Shown: positions 9,235-18,641, numbered from the stretch's first letter. The stretch: DNA of 64,000 bases from Gemmatimonadota bacterium (GCA_026387935.1 JAPLKU010000010.1:40022-104021); one strand, 5' to 3'. The notes: generated by a model not told the origin, from the letters alone. Numbers and translations: made by a program.

Positions 9235-10712
9235 CGCGCGCGCCCTCGCACGAACTCGACGAACGTCCGAACCGGAACGCCGGTCGGTCCACGCCCGATC
9301 GATCCGAGATCGGCTTCCGTGTAGGCCGTGCCCGCGATGTCGAGATGCGCCCAGGGTGCCCCCTCGATGAACTCTGCGAGGAACATCGCGGCCGTGATCG
9401 ATCCACCGCCGCGGCTGCCGATGTTCTTCATGTCCGCGACGTCGGACTTGATCTGTTCCTTGTATTCCGGCCAGGTCGGCATCTGCCAACCCGGCTCGCC
9501 GCCGCGCTTGTTGGCGGCGAGAATCTCGTCGACCACCTGTTGGTCAGTACCCAGGACCCCCATGGCCGTGTTCCCGAGCGCGACGACAATCGCGCCCGTC
9601 AGCGTCGCGGCGTCGACCATCGCCTGCGGCTTAAACTCACGCGCGGCGTAGCTGAGGACGTCTGCCAGCACGAGACGCCCTTCGGCGTCCGTGTTGATGA
9701 TCTCGATGGTCTTCCCGTTGTACGCCTTCACCACGTCACCGGGATTCATCGCGGTCCCACTCGGCATGTTCGTCGTGGATCCGATGAGGCCGACGACATT
9801 GATCTTGAGCTTCATGCTCGCGATCGCTTCCATCGCGCCAACCACACCCGCCGCGCCGCTCATGTCGAACTTCATCCACTCCATGCGATCGGCCGGCTTG
9901 ATGGAAATGCCGCCGGAATCGAAGCAGAGTCCCTTTCCTACAAGGCAGATCGGCCGCTCCGAGCCACCGCCCTTGTACTCCATGACAATGAGCTTGGGAT
10001 CCTGCGGCGTACCCTGCGCGACGGCGAGGAACGAGCCCATGCCCATCGCCGTCATTTCCTTTCGGCCACGCACGGTGCACTTGAGACCATGACGCTTCGC
10101 AACGTCCTGCGCGGTAGCGGCGATGTGCGCCGGTGTGCAGAGATTGCCCGGCATCATCGCCAGTGTGCGAGCCACGTTCTGCCCCTCGGCAATCGCCTTG
10201 CCTGCCGCCAGGCCAGCGCGACTGGCGGCGTCAACCTTGGCGGCGACGATTGTCATTGAAACCAACGGCTTCGGTCGTTCACTCACCGGAGGCAACGTCT
10301 TCAGGTCACGGTATTCCCACGCCCCGAGCGAGGCACCGATGGCGGCATTTTCAACAGTCGTTGCATCGGAGGCGCCACACCAGAACGCCGCGCGCTGCAC
10401 GCCCATCGCATTCGCCTTGCGTCCGGCAATCGAAGCGGCACGGCACACACCGTTCGCCGTTACTGCAGCACCGAGGCCGATGAGCATGACCCGCTCGGGC
10501 CCCTTTCCCTTCGCATAAGCGAGCAGCGTCTCGTCCCGCGCGCCCTTGAAATCCTTCTCCTTGAGGGCGCGGCTCAGGGCTCCGCCCGTCGCGCGATCGA
10601 CCTTGGCCAGTTCTCGCGGCAGCGGCGTGCCGCTCGGCAGCGCAATCGCGAGCAATGGAATGCTGAAGCCAGCGGGATCGCCGGCGCGCACCGCGAGGGC
10701 CACGCTCATCAT
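9231..10712 (-). CDS. pepA: Leucyl aminopeptidase (M17)
   Basis: A cytosolic two-zinc aminopeptidase. The M17 signature [12 protein letters not shown] is near residue 340, and the metal and catalytic segment [15 protein letters not shown] is near residue 260. The 493-residue length is normal. The frame extends upstream, but the ATG at 10710-10712 overlaps the icd stop as ATGA and is followed at once by typical N-terminal M17 sequence. It is followed by the plug-domain protein. Confidence 0.94.
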   Translation of the reverse strand: MMSVALAVRAGDPAGFSIPLLAIALPSGTPLPRELAKVDRATGGALSRALKEKDFKGARDETLLAYAKGKGPERVMLIGLGAAVTANGVCRAASIAGRKANAMGVQRAAFWCGASDATTVENAAIGASLGAWEYRDLKTLPPVSERPKPLVSMTIVAAKVDAASRAGLAAGKAIAEGQNVARTLAMMPGNLCTPAHIAATAQDVAKRHGLKCTVRGRKEMTAMGMGSFLAVAQGTPQDPKLIVMEYKGGGSERPICLVGKGLCFDSGGISIKPADRMEWMKFDMSGAAGVVGAMEAIASMKLKINVVGLIGSTTNMPSGTAMNPGDVVKAYNGKTIEIINTDAEGRLVLADVLSYAAREFKPQAMVDAATLTGAIVVALGNTAMGVLGTDQQVVDEILAANKRGGEPGWQMPTWPEYKEQIKSDVADMKNIGSRGGGSITAAMFLAEFIEGAPWAHLDIAGTAYTEADLGSIGRGPTGVPVRTFVEFVRGRAR

Positions 10713-11959
10713 TTCGCTCGCATGCCGGCGATGATCGCGTCGGCGAACTTCGTGGTGGAGACTTCGGTCGAGCCAGGCATCTGGCGCGCAAGATCGTACG
10801 TGACGGTTTTGGCGCTGATGGCGTGCTCCATTCCGTGGACGATGAGGTCGGCGGCGTCCTGCCATCCCATCAACTCGAACATCATCACGCCCGAAAGAAT
10901 CACGCTACCCGGATTGATCTTGTCGAGGCCGGCGTACTTCGGCGCTGTCCCGTGTGTCGCTTCGAACACCGCGGCCTCGTCACCAACATTGCCACCCGGC
11001 GCAATGCCGAGGCCGCCCACCTGCGCGGCCGCTGCGTCGCTGACGTAGTCGCCATTGAGATTCGGCGTCGCGATCACGTCGTAGTCCTCAGGGCGCAATA
11101 GCAATTGCTGGAACATCGAGTCGGCGATACGATCCTTGATGAGGACCGCGTCGGCGCGGGCCGCGCCGCCTGCCGTGTTGAGATCCGCTTCCGCGACGAC
11201 CTGATCCTTGAATTCATCGCGCGCGATTTCGTAGCCCCAGTCTTTGAAGCCACCTTCGGTGAACTTCATGATGTTGCCCTTATGCATCAGCGTGACCGAC
11301 TTCCGGTTCCGCTTGAGCGCATACTCGATGGCCATCTTGACGAGGCGCTTTGATCCGAAGGGCGACATCGGCTTGATCCCGATGGCCGAGCCTTCGCGAA
11401 TCTGCTTCTTGAACTCGGTTTGAATGAAGTCGCGGAGCTTGTTGGCTTCCGCCGATCCCGCCTTGAACTCGATGCCCGAGTAGACATCCTCGACGTTCTC
11501 GCGGAAAATCACGATGTCGAGTTTTTCCGGGTGCTTCATTGGCGCCCCAACGCCCTGAAAGTAGCGGACGGGGCGGATGCAGGCGTAGAGATCCAGTTCC
11601 TGGCGGAGCGCAACGTTCAGCGAGCGAATGCCGCCGCCCACAGGTGTGGTGAGCGGGCCCTTGATCGCGATTCGGAATTCCCGAACCGCCTCGAGCGTTT
11701 CGGCTGGCATCCATTCGCCGGTCGCGTTAAATGCCTTTTCGCCAGCGAGGATTTCCATCCACGCAATCTTTCGCTTTCCCGCGAATGCAAACTCGACGGC
11801 CGCATCAAAGACTCGCACCGACGCGCGCCAGATATCGGCGCCAGTGCCGTCGCCTTCGATGAACGGAATGATGGGCTTGTCGGGGACGCTGAACTTGCCG
11901 CCGGACGCCTGGATGCGGTCGCCGCCGCTCGGAACACGCGCGTGCTTGTACTCGGTCAC
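10709..11959 (-). CDS. icd: NADP-type isocitrate dehydrogenase
   Basis: Oxidatively decarboxylates isocitrate to 2-oxoglutarate in the TCA cycle. Visible motifs are [14 protein letters not shown] near the N-terminus, the substrate loop [13 protein letters not shown] containing the serine that is regulated in E. coli, [13 protein letters not shown], and [20 protein letters not shown] chose the GTG at 11957-11959 ([13 protein letters not shown]): AGGA lies about 9 bases upstream, and the resulting 416 residues match the usual length. Cofactor preference is inferred from overall resemblance to the E. coli-type enzyme. It is coupled to pepA by an ATGA overlap. Confidence 0.94.
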   Translation of the reverse strand: MTEYKHARVPSGGDRIQASGGKFSVPDKPIIPFIEGDGTGADIWRASVRVFDAAVEFAFAGKRKIAWMEILAGEKAFNATGEWMPAETLEAVREFRIAIKGPLTTPVGGGIRSLNVALRQELDLYACIRPVRYFQGVGAPMKHPEKLDIVIFRENVEDVYSGIEFKAGSAEANKLRDFIQTEFKKQIREGSAIGIKPMSPFGSKRLVKMAIEYALKRNRKSVTLMHKGNIMKFTEGGFKDWGYEIARDEFKDQVVAEADLNTAGGAARADAVLIKDRIADSMFQQLLLRPEDYDVIATPNLNGDYVSDAAAAQVGGLGIAPGGNVGDEAAVFEATHGTAPKYAGLDKINPGSVILSGVMMFELMGWQDAADLIVHGMEHAISAKTVTYDLARQMPGSTEVSTTKFADAIIAGMRAK

Positions 11960-12044
11960 TTGGTCAGTTCCTGAGTTCAGTTTCGAGAGAGAGTAAGCTA
12001 GAACTGCGCCCCGGAGGCAGCAACACAACTGCCCGGAGTTGTCG

Positions 12045-13214
12045 CTACTTCGCCGACTCGCGGTACCACGACTCGGCAGCCGCAACGCCGCTCCCGGGTG
12101 TCACCGCGATTCCGGCGTCATTGAGGGTCATCTCGGTGCCCGCCAGCGCGCCGAGCACCATGAGCTCATTGAGGTCGCCGAGATGGCCGATGCGAAAGGC
12201 TTTGCCACGCAAAGGGCCGAGTCCAGCCCCAAGGGCAAGGTTGTACTTCTTGAACGCGATGTCACGAACCACTTCGGCATCGCCACCCGACGGCACGAGG
12301 ATTGCCGTGACCGTGTCGGACTGCGTGGACGCGTCCTTGGCGCAGACATCCAGCTTCCAAGCTTGCACCGCGCGCCTGACGCCCTCACCGAGTCGCTTGT
12401 GGCGCGCCGCGACGTTTGGCATTCCCTCGCCAAGCAGCATGTCGAGCGACTCGCGCAGTCCGTACATGTGTGCGAGCGACGGCGTGTACGGGAAGTAGCC
12501 ATTCGCGTTGTGCGTGATGTGGTCGCGCAAATCAAAGTAGGCGCGCGGGCAGGTCGCCGTGGCCACCGCCGCGAGTCCCTTCGGTCCCACGCAGAGGATG
12601 CCGAGACCGGCCGGCATCATGAATCCCTTTTGCGATCCGGCAATGGCAAAGTCCACGCCCCACTCGTCGAGGCGAAAGTCGAGGCTGCCAACCGAGCTGA
12701 CGCCGTCAACAAGCAGCAGCGCGTTGTGCTTCGCACGGTCCATCGCTGCACGAACAGCGGCGATGTCACTCGTCACACCAGTGGCCGTCTCGTTGTGTAC
12801 GACGAGCACGGCCTTGATCGCCCCCGCCTTGTCTGCGGCGAGCCGTTCACCGATTACCGCTGCGGGAACGGCGCCACCCCATTCCACTTCAATGACATCT
12901 ACCTGCATGCCCAAGCGCTGGGCCGCGTCGATGAAGAGCTGGCTAAACATGCCGTTGCGTACGGCAAGCACCCGGTCACCGGGCGAGAGCGAGTTGACGA
13001 TGGCTGTTTCCCACATGGCCGTGCCGGACGCAGGCAGGATAAAGGCCTGACCTTTGGTCGTGCCGAACACTTTCGTCAGGTCGCCGAGGATTCCCTTGGT
13101 CAGCGCGGGAAACGCGGATGACCGGTGGTCCTCCTGCGCGCGATGCATCGCGCGGAGCACGCGGTCGGGAACGTTGGTCGGTCCGGGAACGAAGAGGAAG
13201 TTGCGACCTGGCAT
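12045..13214 (-). CDS. Class V aminotransferase, serine/alanine-glyoxylate type
   Basis: A PLP enzyme expected to move amino groups between serine or alanine and glyoxylate. The N-terminus [21 protein letters not shown] is characteristic of serine-glyoxylate aminotransferases. [11 protein letters not shown] holds the PLP aspartate, and [12 protein letters not shown] contains the Schiff-base lysine near residue 190. The length of 389 is typical. I use the ATG at 13212-13214; longer open frame upstream has no family character. It lies 85 bp upstream of icd. The exact substrate pair cannot be read from the sequence. Confidence 0.85.
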   Translation of the reverse strand: MPGRNFLFVPGPTNVPDRVLRAMHRAQEDHRSSAFPALTKGILGDLTKVFGTTKGQAFILPASGTAMWETAIVNSLSPGDRVLAVRNGMFSQLFIDAAQRLGMQVDVIEVEWGGAVPAAVIGERLAADKAGAIKAVLVVHNETATGVTSDIAAVRAAMDRAKHNALLLVDGVSSVGSLDFRLDEWGVDFAIAGSQKGFMMPAGLGILCVGPKGLAAVATATCPRAYFDLRDHITHNANGYFPYTPSLAHMYGLRESLDMLLGEGMPNVAARHKRLGEGVRRAVQAWKLDVCAKDASTQSDTVTAILVPSGGDAEVVRDIAFKKYNLALGAGLGPLRGKAFRIGHLGDLNELMVLGALAGTEMTLNDAGIAVTPGSGVAAAESWYRESAK

Positions 13215-13248
13215 CGGAGATGGAAGAAGTGGGCGAAGGAGCGAGAAC

Positions 13249-14409
13249 TCAGACCAACTGTTTGAGCTTGGCCAGTTTTTCCACTGCCTTTTCGAGCGTG
13301 GCTTTCTGCTTACAAAACGCAAAGCGCGTGTATTTCTTTCCCGCCGGCGCACCCGGGCGGTAGAAGCTAGAGCCCGGAACGGTGGCGACACCGATCTCTC
13401 GCGTCATCCACTTCGCAAAGGTGACATCGTCGTCTTTGCTGATCGCGGAAAAGTCGGCGAAGAAGTAGTACGCCCCTGCAGGCGTTGCGAACGTGAAACC
13501 CGCATCACGAAGCGGTCCGGCGAGATAGTCGCGTCGATCGCGGTAATCCTTCGCGAGCTGCTTGTAGTACGAATCAGGATAGGCGTACCCAATGGCCGCC
13601 GCTTCCATGAGCGGTGCCGGTGCGCCCACAGTGAGGAAATCGTGAACCTTTCGAATCGCGACCGACATCTCTGGCGGCGCGATGGCATAGCCCAGTCGCC
13701 AGCCGGTGATGCTGAAGGTCTTCGAGAGGCTCGAGATCGTGACCGTCCGCTCCGCCATTCCGGGCAATGTGGCCATCGGAATGTGCTCGCCCTCGAACAG
13801 GATGTACTCGTAGGGATCGTCGGTGATCACGAGCAGGTCGTGCTCGATGGCAATCGCCGCGATAGCCTCCAATTCCGAACGCGAGAACACGTGGCCACTT
13901 GGATTGTGGGGCGAATTCACGACGATGGCGCGTGTCTTCGGCGTCACCGCCTTCTTCAGCAGGTCTGCATCAAAGTGCCAGTCCGGCTCGACGAGCGGAA
14001 CGAACACGGGCTTCGCCTCGCAGAGGATCGCGTCGGGTCCGTAGTTCTCATAGAACGGCTCGAAGATGATGACTTCGTCGCCGGGGTTGAACAGTGCGAG
14101 GAAGACCGATGCCGTCGCTTCCGTGGCGCCGCAGGCAACGGTGATCTGCGTCTCCGGATCAACGGTCATCCCATACCCACGCTGGTACTTGTCGGCAATG
14201 GCGTTGCGGAGCTTTTTTGAGCCCCACGTGATCGCGTATTGATTGAGGTCATCGCGGATGGCGGCGATCGCCGCCTCCTTCATCGACTCCGGCATCGGGA
14301 AGTCCGGAAATCCCTGGGAGAGATTCACGGCGCCGTACTGGTTGGCGACGCGCGTCATCTCACGGATGACCGACTCAGAAAAGCTCTGGGTCCGGCGGGC
14401 GTTTGTCAT
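13249..14409 (-). CDS. Class I/II PLP aminotransferase
   Basis: A fold-type I aminotransferase of 386 residues. NLSQGFPDFPMPE near residue 30 is typical of the subgroup that includes kynurenine/glutamine and methionine aminotransferases. Other segments are GATEATA, NSPHNPSGHVF, DDPYEYI and SSLSKTFSITGWRLGYA, the last carrying the PLP lysine near residue 235. FYRPG near the C-terminus is also typical. The tRNA-Leu gene lies 4 bp before its start codon. The amino-acid substrate is not decided by the sequence. Confidence 0.85.
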   Translation of the reverse strand: MTNARRTQSFSESVIREMTRVANQYGAVNLSQGFPDFPMPESMKEAAIAAIRDDLNQYAITWGSKKLRNAIADKYQRGYGMTVDPETQITVACGATEATASVFLALFNPGDEVIIFEPFYENYGPDAILCEAKPVFVPLVEPDWHFDADLLKKAVTPKTRAIVVNSPHNPSGHVFSRSELEAIAAIAIEHDLLVITDDPYEYILFEGEHIPMATLPGMAERTVTISSLSKTFSITGWRLGYAIAPPEMSVAIRKVHDFLTVGAPAPLMEAAAIGYAYPDSYYKQLAKDYRDRRDYLAGPLRDAGFTFATPAGAYYFFADFSAISKDDDVTFAKWMTREIGVATVPGSSFYRPGAPAGKKYTRFAFCKQKATLEKAVEKLAKLKQLV

Positions 14410-14412
14410 AAG

Positions 14413-14498
14413 TACCTAGGGCGGGAATCGAACCCGCAAGGCCCGTAAGGACCGGGGGATTTTGAGTCCCCTGCGTCTGCCAGTTCCGCCACCCAGGT
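14413..14498 (-). tRNA. tRNA-Leu (anticodon CAA)
   Basis: On the minus strand the 86-nt gene starts ACCTGGG and ends CCTAGGT plus discriminator A. The acceptor arm forms seven pairs with one G-T. The anticodon arm is GGGGA-CTCAAAA-TCCCC, giving anticodon CAA for UUG codons. A long variable arm and a GCGGGTTCGATTCCCGC T-arm confirm a class II leucine tRNA. CCA is not encoded; the following bases run straight into the start of the downstream aminotransferase gene. Confidence 0.96.
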
Positions 14499-14529
14499 GA
14501 GCAATTCATGCGCGGGTGCCACCGGCCAG

Positions 14530-14575
14530 AAAAACAACCAGAGCGCCGCCGCCAGCAAGAAACTAGCGGCGGCGC
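14530..14575 (-). terminator. Rho-independent terminator after the Spy-like gene
   Basis: Read on the minus strand: a 10-bp GC stem (GCGCCGCCGC / GCGGCGGCGC at 14566-14575 and 14543-14552), a 13-nt loop, then TCTGGTTGTTTTT. It lies 33 bp past the stop of the Spy-like protein and would separate the sigma operon from the tRNA. Confidence 0.7.
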
Positions 14576-14608
14576 ACCTACTGAGCCAGCTACTGACCTA
14601 GCGCGGAG

Positions 14609-15301
14609 CTACCGGACTTCCGGTGGGACTTTTCTGGGCAACGGACGCCGATTCGGATCGTCGGCTCCGCTGACCGGCGGCCGGCCACCCATCACGTCGC
14701 CATCCGGCGGCGGGCCATTGGGCCGCATCCGTCCCCGCCCGCCTGGACCGCCGCCTGGACCGCCGCCTGGACCCATCCGGCCGCCTTCACCACCTTGGGC
14801 GCGCATCTGCTCAACTCGGCGACGGAGCTGCTCTTCGAGGCCGAAGTAGCGGGCGCGCTGCATGGGTGTCAGGAACGTTGCCAGTTCCTTTTGCTCTGAC
14901 TCCATCAGTTCGATACGCTGGCGCTGCGACTTGACCATCCGGTCCATGAGGTCACCCACCTGCTTCTGGCGGGTGGAGTCGCCGGAAATCATTTCATCGC
15001 GGAGCGACATCCGGATATCGCGCTCCTGTTCCATGAGCATGCGACGTCGGTCAGCAAACTTCTCGTTGGTCTGCCGCAACTTGTCGGCCTGCGCATCGTT
15101 GAGACCCAACTGGCGGCGCGCCATCTGGCCGATGCGGTCACGAACCTGGCCTTCGAGCGCGGCACGGTTCTGCATCGCGGAGTCGGGGCGCGGCTGGCCG
15201 GCCGCACTGCCCCTCCGGCCTGGACGATTCGGGTTGCCCTGTGCACCCGCGACACTCGTCGAAGCGACCAACAGCGCGGTGAGCACGATTCGGTTTGTCA
15301 T
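14609..15301 (-). CDS. Spy/CpxP-like periplasmic protein with Gly/Pro-rich tail
   Basis: The product has a clear signal peptide (MTNRIVLTALLVASTSVAGAQG). A helical charged region follows, with LGLNDAQADKLRQTNEKF near residue 65 and LATFLTPMQRARYFGLEEQ near residue 140. This layout recalls Spy/CpxP chaperones and CnrX-like metal sensors, whose LTxxQ-type motifs correspond to LTPMQ here. The last 60 residues are rich in glycine and proline, including a GPGGGPGGGPGG run coded by short repeats. AGGAGC precedes the ATG. It follows the anti-sigma gene with a 4-bp overlap, so a sensor or chaperone role in that regulon is plausible but not shown. Confidence 0.65.
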   Translation of the reverse strand: MTNRIVLTALLVASTSVAGAQGNPNRPGRRGSAAGQPRPDSAMQNRAALEGQVRDRIGQMARRQLGLNDAQADKLRQTNEKFADRRRMLMEQERDIRMSLRDEMISGDSTRQKQVGDLMDRMVKSQRQRIELMESEQKELATFLTPMQRARYFGLEEQLRRRVEQMRAQGGEGGRMGPGGGPGGGPGGRGRMRPNGPPPDGDVMGGRPPVSGADDPNRRPLPRKVPPEVR

Positions 15302-15924
15302 TGATTGCTCCTACCCGGTGCTTGGGTTCGTTCCTGCATGATCGGTGTGGCAATGGTCGTGGGATCAGCCTGCGGCCGCGAGTCGAGACCCTCGAGCGAC
15401 CCGAGCAGCGTTTGTAGTTGTGCGTCCGTCAGATCCGACAGCTCCGCTCCGAGCGATAGCAGTCCGTTTGAAGTCCTACGAACGACCGTGCCCGGAGTGT
15501 TCGACGCAACGGTCGTCTCAGCCGGCGTCTGCGATGCGCCGTCGACCGCGGCCGGTTGCGCCACCGCCGTCGCCGAGTCCGCCGGCGCACGATTGTTTAC
15601 GACGAGTACCGTCGCGGTGCCAACGATGAACAGCGTGACGCTTGCAGCGGCGCGCCAGAGGGGCTGGCGATGGAACGGCAAGCGTGTCGTGCGAACAGGG
15701 CCGCGGCGTGGGGCCGCAATCTTCGCAGTGATGTTCGCGACATTGATCGCCTGGGCCGGATACACCAGGTTGACCGCGCGAAGTAGCTCGACTTCAGCCA
15801 CACAGTCGGCGCACCCAGTGAGATGTGCTTCGACCCGGGTGTGATCCGGGGTGCCCAGAGCGCCGCTGACGTAGAGCGGCAGCAGGTCACGCATCGCACC
15901 ATCGGGACAATCATGCATCGTCAT
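15298..15924 (-). CDS. Membrane-anchored anti-sigma factor with zinc-finger (zf-HC2) domain
   Basis: The N-terminal 45 residues carry the anti-sigma zinc-finger pattern with HLTGCADC (H-x3-C-x2-C) near residue 33. One hydrophobic segment, AAASVTLFIVGTATVLVV near residue 90, would span the membrane, leaving about 100 residues outside that are rich in Ala, Thr and Pro. It overlaps the sigma gene by 14 bp. The order sigma, anti-sigma, extracytoplasmic protein is that of a surface-signalling module, and I infer that this protein holds the ECF sigma factor inactive. Confidence 0.82.
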   Translation of the reverse strand: MTMHDCPDGAMRDLLPLYVSGALGTPDHTRVEAHLTGCADCVAEVELLRAVNLVYPAQAINVANITAKIAAPRRGPVRTTRLPFHRQPLWRAAASVTLFIVGTATVLVVNNRAPADSATAVAQPAAVDGASQTPAETTVASNTPGTVVRRTSNGLLSLGAELSDLTDAQLQTLLGSLEGLDSRPQADPTTIATPIMQERTQAPGRSNQ

Positions 15925-16468
15925 TGAGCAACTCCTTGATGGCGCGCATCGCGTTGTGATAGTGCACCCGGCACGATCCCTCGGTACTGCCCACTACCGC
16001 CGCGATATCGCTGTAGGCCATGCCGTCCGTCACCCGCAACAGGAACACTTCTCGCTGCAGCGGCGACAATGTCTCCACTGCCTTTCGCACCCGCCGCGCC
16101 GTTTCATCGGCCACCAGCGCATCGAGCGCGTCGTACGCCTGCACCGCATGCGTCTCTTCCAGCTCCACCACGTTTCCCTGCCTTCGTTCTGCCCGGCGCC
16201 GATCCAGGATCAGGCGCTTGAGGATCGTGAACAGCCAGGTCCGAAATGCCGAATCGGCGCGAAAGGTGTCGATCGAATTGAACGCACGAACAAATGTGTC
16301 CTGCACCAGCTCATCCACCTGCTCCCGCTCACCTGAACTGGCGGCAAAACGCGCCAGCGCGCTCACGTGCCGTTCGACGATGGCCGTAGCCGCCGACTGG
16401 TCACCTGCTTTCCATCGCGCGATCAGGGCGGAGTCCACCGCCCGTTCATCGTTGCCAGCTAGCGCCAC
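15911..16468 (-). CDS. ECF-family RNA polymerase sigma factor
   Basis: The 185-residue protein has sigma region 2 (ELVQDTFVRAFNSIDTFRADSAFRTWLFTILKRLILDRRR, about residues 53-92) and region 4 (LSPLQREVFLLRVTDGMAYSDIAAVVGSTEGSCRVHYHNAMRAIK, about residues 135-180). It lacks regions 1 and 3, as ECF factors do. It heads the operon with its anti-sigma factor and the Spy-like protein. The glycerophosphodiesterase gene diverges from it across a short gap, so both promoters must lie in or near 16469-16560. The signal it answers is not visible. Confidence 0.93.
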   Translation of the reverse strand: MALAGNDERAVDSALIARWKAGDQSAATAIVERHVSALARFAASSGEREQVDELVQDTFVRAFNSIDTFRADSAFRTWLFTILKRLILDRRRAERRQGNVVELEETHAVQAYDALDALVADETARRVRKAVETLSPLQREVFLLRVTDGMAYSDIAAVVGSTEGSCRVHYHNAMRAIKELLNDDA

Positions 16469-16560
16469 GTTCCAGCGTTCACCCCATTAGACGACAGCTA
16501 TTGGCCGCCGTTAGTGTTAGCAAAGGACCTGCTCCAGCCTTCTACCCGCCCAGGTATTCC

Positions 16561-17241
16561 GTGTCCCCTGAGATCATTGCCCACCGCGGTGCCTCCCACG
16601 AACGTCCGGAGAATACACTGGCGGCCTTTACCCGTGCGGCCGAACTGGGGGCCGATGCGGTCGAATTGGACGTCCATCTGAGTAGCGACGGCAGACTGGT
16701 CGTGCACCACGATCCGACTGTACAGGGTTCCTTCCTCCCCAAGGCTATCCGGTCATTGACGCTCGCCGATCTCCGGGAGTTTGGGGTTCGGGGAGAACCG
16801 ATTCCCACGCTCGACGAGGTGATCACCGCAATTGGTGGCCGGCTGAGGATCTACTGCGAGCTGAAAGGGGCCGGCACCGCCGATGCCGCAGCCGCCCTGC
16901 TTGCCCCATTGGGCGACGGCGCGGCCGTGCACTCCTTTGACCACCGGATGATCGCCGAGGCGGCACGAGTCGCGCCAGAGTTGCCGCGAGGGGTGCTGGA
17001 AACGAGCTACCATCGCGACACGGGGTTTCCCATGCGCGACGTCGGCGCGCGCGACCTCTGGCAACACGAAGCGCTGATTGACGCCGGAATGATCACCCTC
17101 GTGCACGCGGCTGGCGGCCGCGTGCTCGCATGGACGGTCAACGATCCTGATCGAGCGCGTGAACTGACGCGCATAGGCATCGATGGGCTCTGTACCGATG
17201 ACGTCGCCGCTACCCGCGCGGCACTCACCGCTCCGGGTTAG
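16561..17241 (+). CDS. Glycerophosphodiester phosphodiesterase
   Basis: Hydrolyses glycerophosphodiesters to glycerol 3-phosphate and an alcohol. The GDPD signature IIAHRGASHERPENT is at the N-terminus, followed by AVELDVHLSSDGRLVVHHDPT with the metal-binding Glu, Asp and His residues. Later come IYCELKG and a C-terminal VNDPDRARELTRIGIDGLCTDD. No signal peptide is seen, so it is probably cytosolic. I prefer the GTG at 16561, which gives 226 residues and has AGG about 8 bases upstream. A TTG at 16501 would add 20 residues without family character. Confidence 0.9.
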   Translation: MSPEIIAHRGASHERPENTLAAFTRAAELGADAVELDVHLSSDGRLVVHHDPTVQGSFLPKAIRSLTLADLREFGVRGEPIPTLDEVITAIGGRLRIYCELKGAGTADAAAALLAPLGDGAAVHSFDHRMIAEAARVAPELPRGVLETSYHRDTGFPMRDVGARDLWQHEALIDAGMITLVHAAGGRVLAWTVNDPDRARELTRIGIDGLCTDDVAATRAALTAPG

Positions 17242-17267
17242 GATCGCCCCGGAGTAGCGCGCCCGTT

Positions 17268-17603
17268 CTACTTGGTCGGTTCGGCGACGACAGCGGCTGT
17301 TTCTGATGGTGCGGCTGGCGCTGCGCCAACATCGCCGCGGTTGCGAGTCAGTTCGGCTTCAAGGCGCGTGGCCTCGGCCTCATGTTTGGCAAGCGTGCCA
17401 TCCAGTCGCTCGACGGTCGCCCCGTCGAGATCCTTGCCGTCGCGCCGCGCGCGATGAAGCGCGTACCCAAGCGCCTGCGCGGCAGCGTCCGCGGACTGGC
17501 GCACGCGAAAGATTTCGATCCGGGTTTTGCCTTCGTCGAGCGTATCGCGGACCGCATCGCCCGCGTTCTTCATCTCGCCCTTCAGTCTGTCGAGTAACCC
17601 CAT
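17268..17603 (-). CDS. Small hypothetical protein, probably coiled coil
   Basis: I do not recognise this 111-residue protein. It starts MGLLDRLKGEMKNAGDAVRDTLDEGKTRIE and continues with charged helical sequence that should form a coiled coil (VERLDGTLAKHEAEATRLEAEL), ending in an Ala-rich tail. There is no signal peptide or membrane segment. The start at 17603 is fixed by AGGAGGGACAG directly before the ATG. It converges with the phosphodiesterase gene, from which it is separated by 26 bp. The strong ribosome-binding site argues that it is real. Confidence 0.7.
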   Translation of the reverse strand: MGLLDRLKGEMKNAGDAVRDTLDEGKTRIEIFRVRQSADAAAQALGYALHRARRDGKDLDGATVERLDGTLAKHEAEATRLEAELTRNRGDVGAAPAAPSETAAVVAEPTK

Positions 17604-17665
17604 CTGTCCCTCCTGGTGCATTCACTACGCGCGACGAGTGCAGGGAGTTTCCTTGGCGGCACTCT

Positions 17666-17699
17666 TAAAAACGAAGCCCCCGCCAGCGGCGAGGGCTTC
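17666..17699 (-). terminator. Rho-independent terminator of rplU-rpmA
   Basis: On the minus strand GAAGCCCTCGCC and GGCGGGGGCTTC form a strong stem with a GCT loop, followed by GTTTTT. It begins 21 bp after the rpmA stop. Confidence 0.9.
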
Positions 17700-17720
17700 T
17701 GTATTACACCGAAAGAGCGG

Positions 17721-17987
17721 TTACGCGACCGCCGCTTCGGGATAGACGCTGACCTTGAAGCGGGTCTTGCTCTTGTGCTCGAACTTCACGATGCCGTCCA
17801 CGAGGGCCCAGATCGTATAGTCCGTGCCAAGCCCGACGTTGTTGCCGGGATGCCACTTCGTGCCGCACTGGCGCAGGATGATGTTTCCGGCGCGAACGCG
17901 CTCGCCGCCGAACTTCTTGATCCCGCGGTATTTAGGGTTCGAATCGCGGCCGTTACGCGACGAACCTACGCCTTTCTTATGAGCCAT
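17721..17987 (-). CDS. rpmA: 50S ribosomal protein L27 (bL27)
   Basis: Component of the large ribosomal subunit near the peptidyl-transferase centre. The N-terminus [29 protein letters not shown] is diagnostic, with [21 protein letters not shown] following. At 88 residues it is normal in length. The first residues match mature L27 without the cleaved Firmicutes-type extension. It follows rplU by 30 bp, the conserved order, and is followed by a strong terminator. Confidence 0.97.
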   Translation of the reverse strand: MAHKKGVGSSRNGRDSNPKYRGIKKFGGERVRAGNIILRQCGTKWHPGNNVGLGTDYTIWALVDGIVKFEHKSKTRFKVSVYPEAAVA

Positions 17988-18017
17988 TGCAGTTGCCTGA
18001 GTTCGTAGGCGGCTGAA

Positions 18018-18335
18018 CTAGCCGAGTGTGACTTCGTTGATACGGATTTCCGTGAACTTCTGACGGTGCCCCTGCTTACGCGCGTAGTTCTTGCGACGAC
18101 GGAACTTGAACACGACGATCTTGTCGCCAAGACCGTGCTTCACGATTTCCGCTGTCACCTTCGCGCCCTTGAGCAGCGGCGTTCCGGTCCTGACGTTCGT
18201 GCCGTCCGAGCCGAAGAGCACCTCGTTGAACTCAATCTTGCTGCCGGCATCGCCGACTATCGTCGGCACGCGGAGCGTGACGCCCTTTTCGGCGCGGAAC
18301 TGCTTGCCACCCGTCTTGATGATTGCGTATGACAT
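18018..18335 (-). CDS. rplU: 50S ribosomal protein L21 (bL21)
   Basis: Component of the large ribosomal subunit. MSYAIIKTGGKQFRAEKG at the N-terminus and VVFKFRRRKNYARKQGHRQKFTEIRI at the C-terminus are diagnostic for L21. The length of 105 is normal. It is the first gene of the rplU-rpmA operon. A promoter with 17-bp spacing lies upstream and leaves a leader of about 35 bases, too short to hold an obvious regulatory structure. Confidence 0.97.
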   Translation of the reverse strand: MSYAIIKTGGKQFRAEKGVTLRVPTIVGDAGSKIEFNEVLFGSDGTNVRTGTPLLKGAKVTAEIVKHGLGDKIVVFKFRRRKNYARKQGHRQKFTEIRINEVTLG

Positions 18336-18376
18336 CGATCGGAACTGAAAGAGGCGGTGTAATTCGGTAGCCTAAC

Positions 18377-18405
18377 AGTATATCACCGCTAGGGTTGGGG
18401 GTCAA
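18377..18405 (-). promoter_or_regulatory. Sigma-70-type promoter for rplU-rpmA
   Basis: Read on the minus strand: TTGACC (18400-18405), a 17-bp spacer, then TATACT (18377-18382). Both hexamers are close to consensus, the spacing is ideal, and the distance to the rplU start suits a short leader. The rest of the 306-bp gap 18336-18641 holds no gene I can support, only the hairpin at 18581-18619. Confidence 0.75.
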
Positions 18406-18580
18406 GACATCCAGGGTAGCAAAGTTGCGGGCCCAAGCCCGGGCTTCGAACGCCATTACAGAGACCCGACCACCCCCAAGGGCCCTGCCATGACGATTCG
18501 GGTTCACGGTTGCTTCCGCCCTGATTCCCGGCATTGCCGGGGCATAATCCTCGACCTGAAAAGACATAGCTACTGTCGAG

Positions 18581-18619
18581 AAGAAGCCCCGGTGCCGAAT
18601 CACGGCGCCGGGGCTTCTT
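18581..18619. terminator. 17-bp inverted repeat after the RNase G gene, probable terminator
   Basis: Arms 18581-18597 and 18603-18619 (AAGAAGCCCCGGTGCCG and its complement with one G-U) enclose a 5-nt loop. It begins 23 bp past the RNase G stop, so it probably ends that transcript. The minus-strand downstream bases are CTCGAC, a poor U tract, whereas the plus strand has ATTTTT. Confidence 0.65.
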
Positions 18620-18641
18620 ATTTTTCGGTACAGCAGGCCGA

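Noticed and set aside
12039..14220. Two long plus-strand open frames over the aminotransferase genes
   Set aside because: Both are antisense to PLP-enzyme signatures and have shadow-like composition.
18232..18603. Minus-strand frame of 123 codons upstream of and into rplU
   Set aside because: It spans the rplU promoter and half of the L21 gene in another frame, and its sequence is not protein-like.
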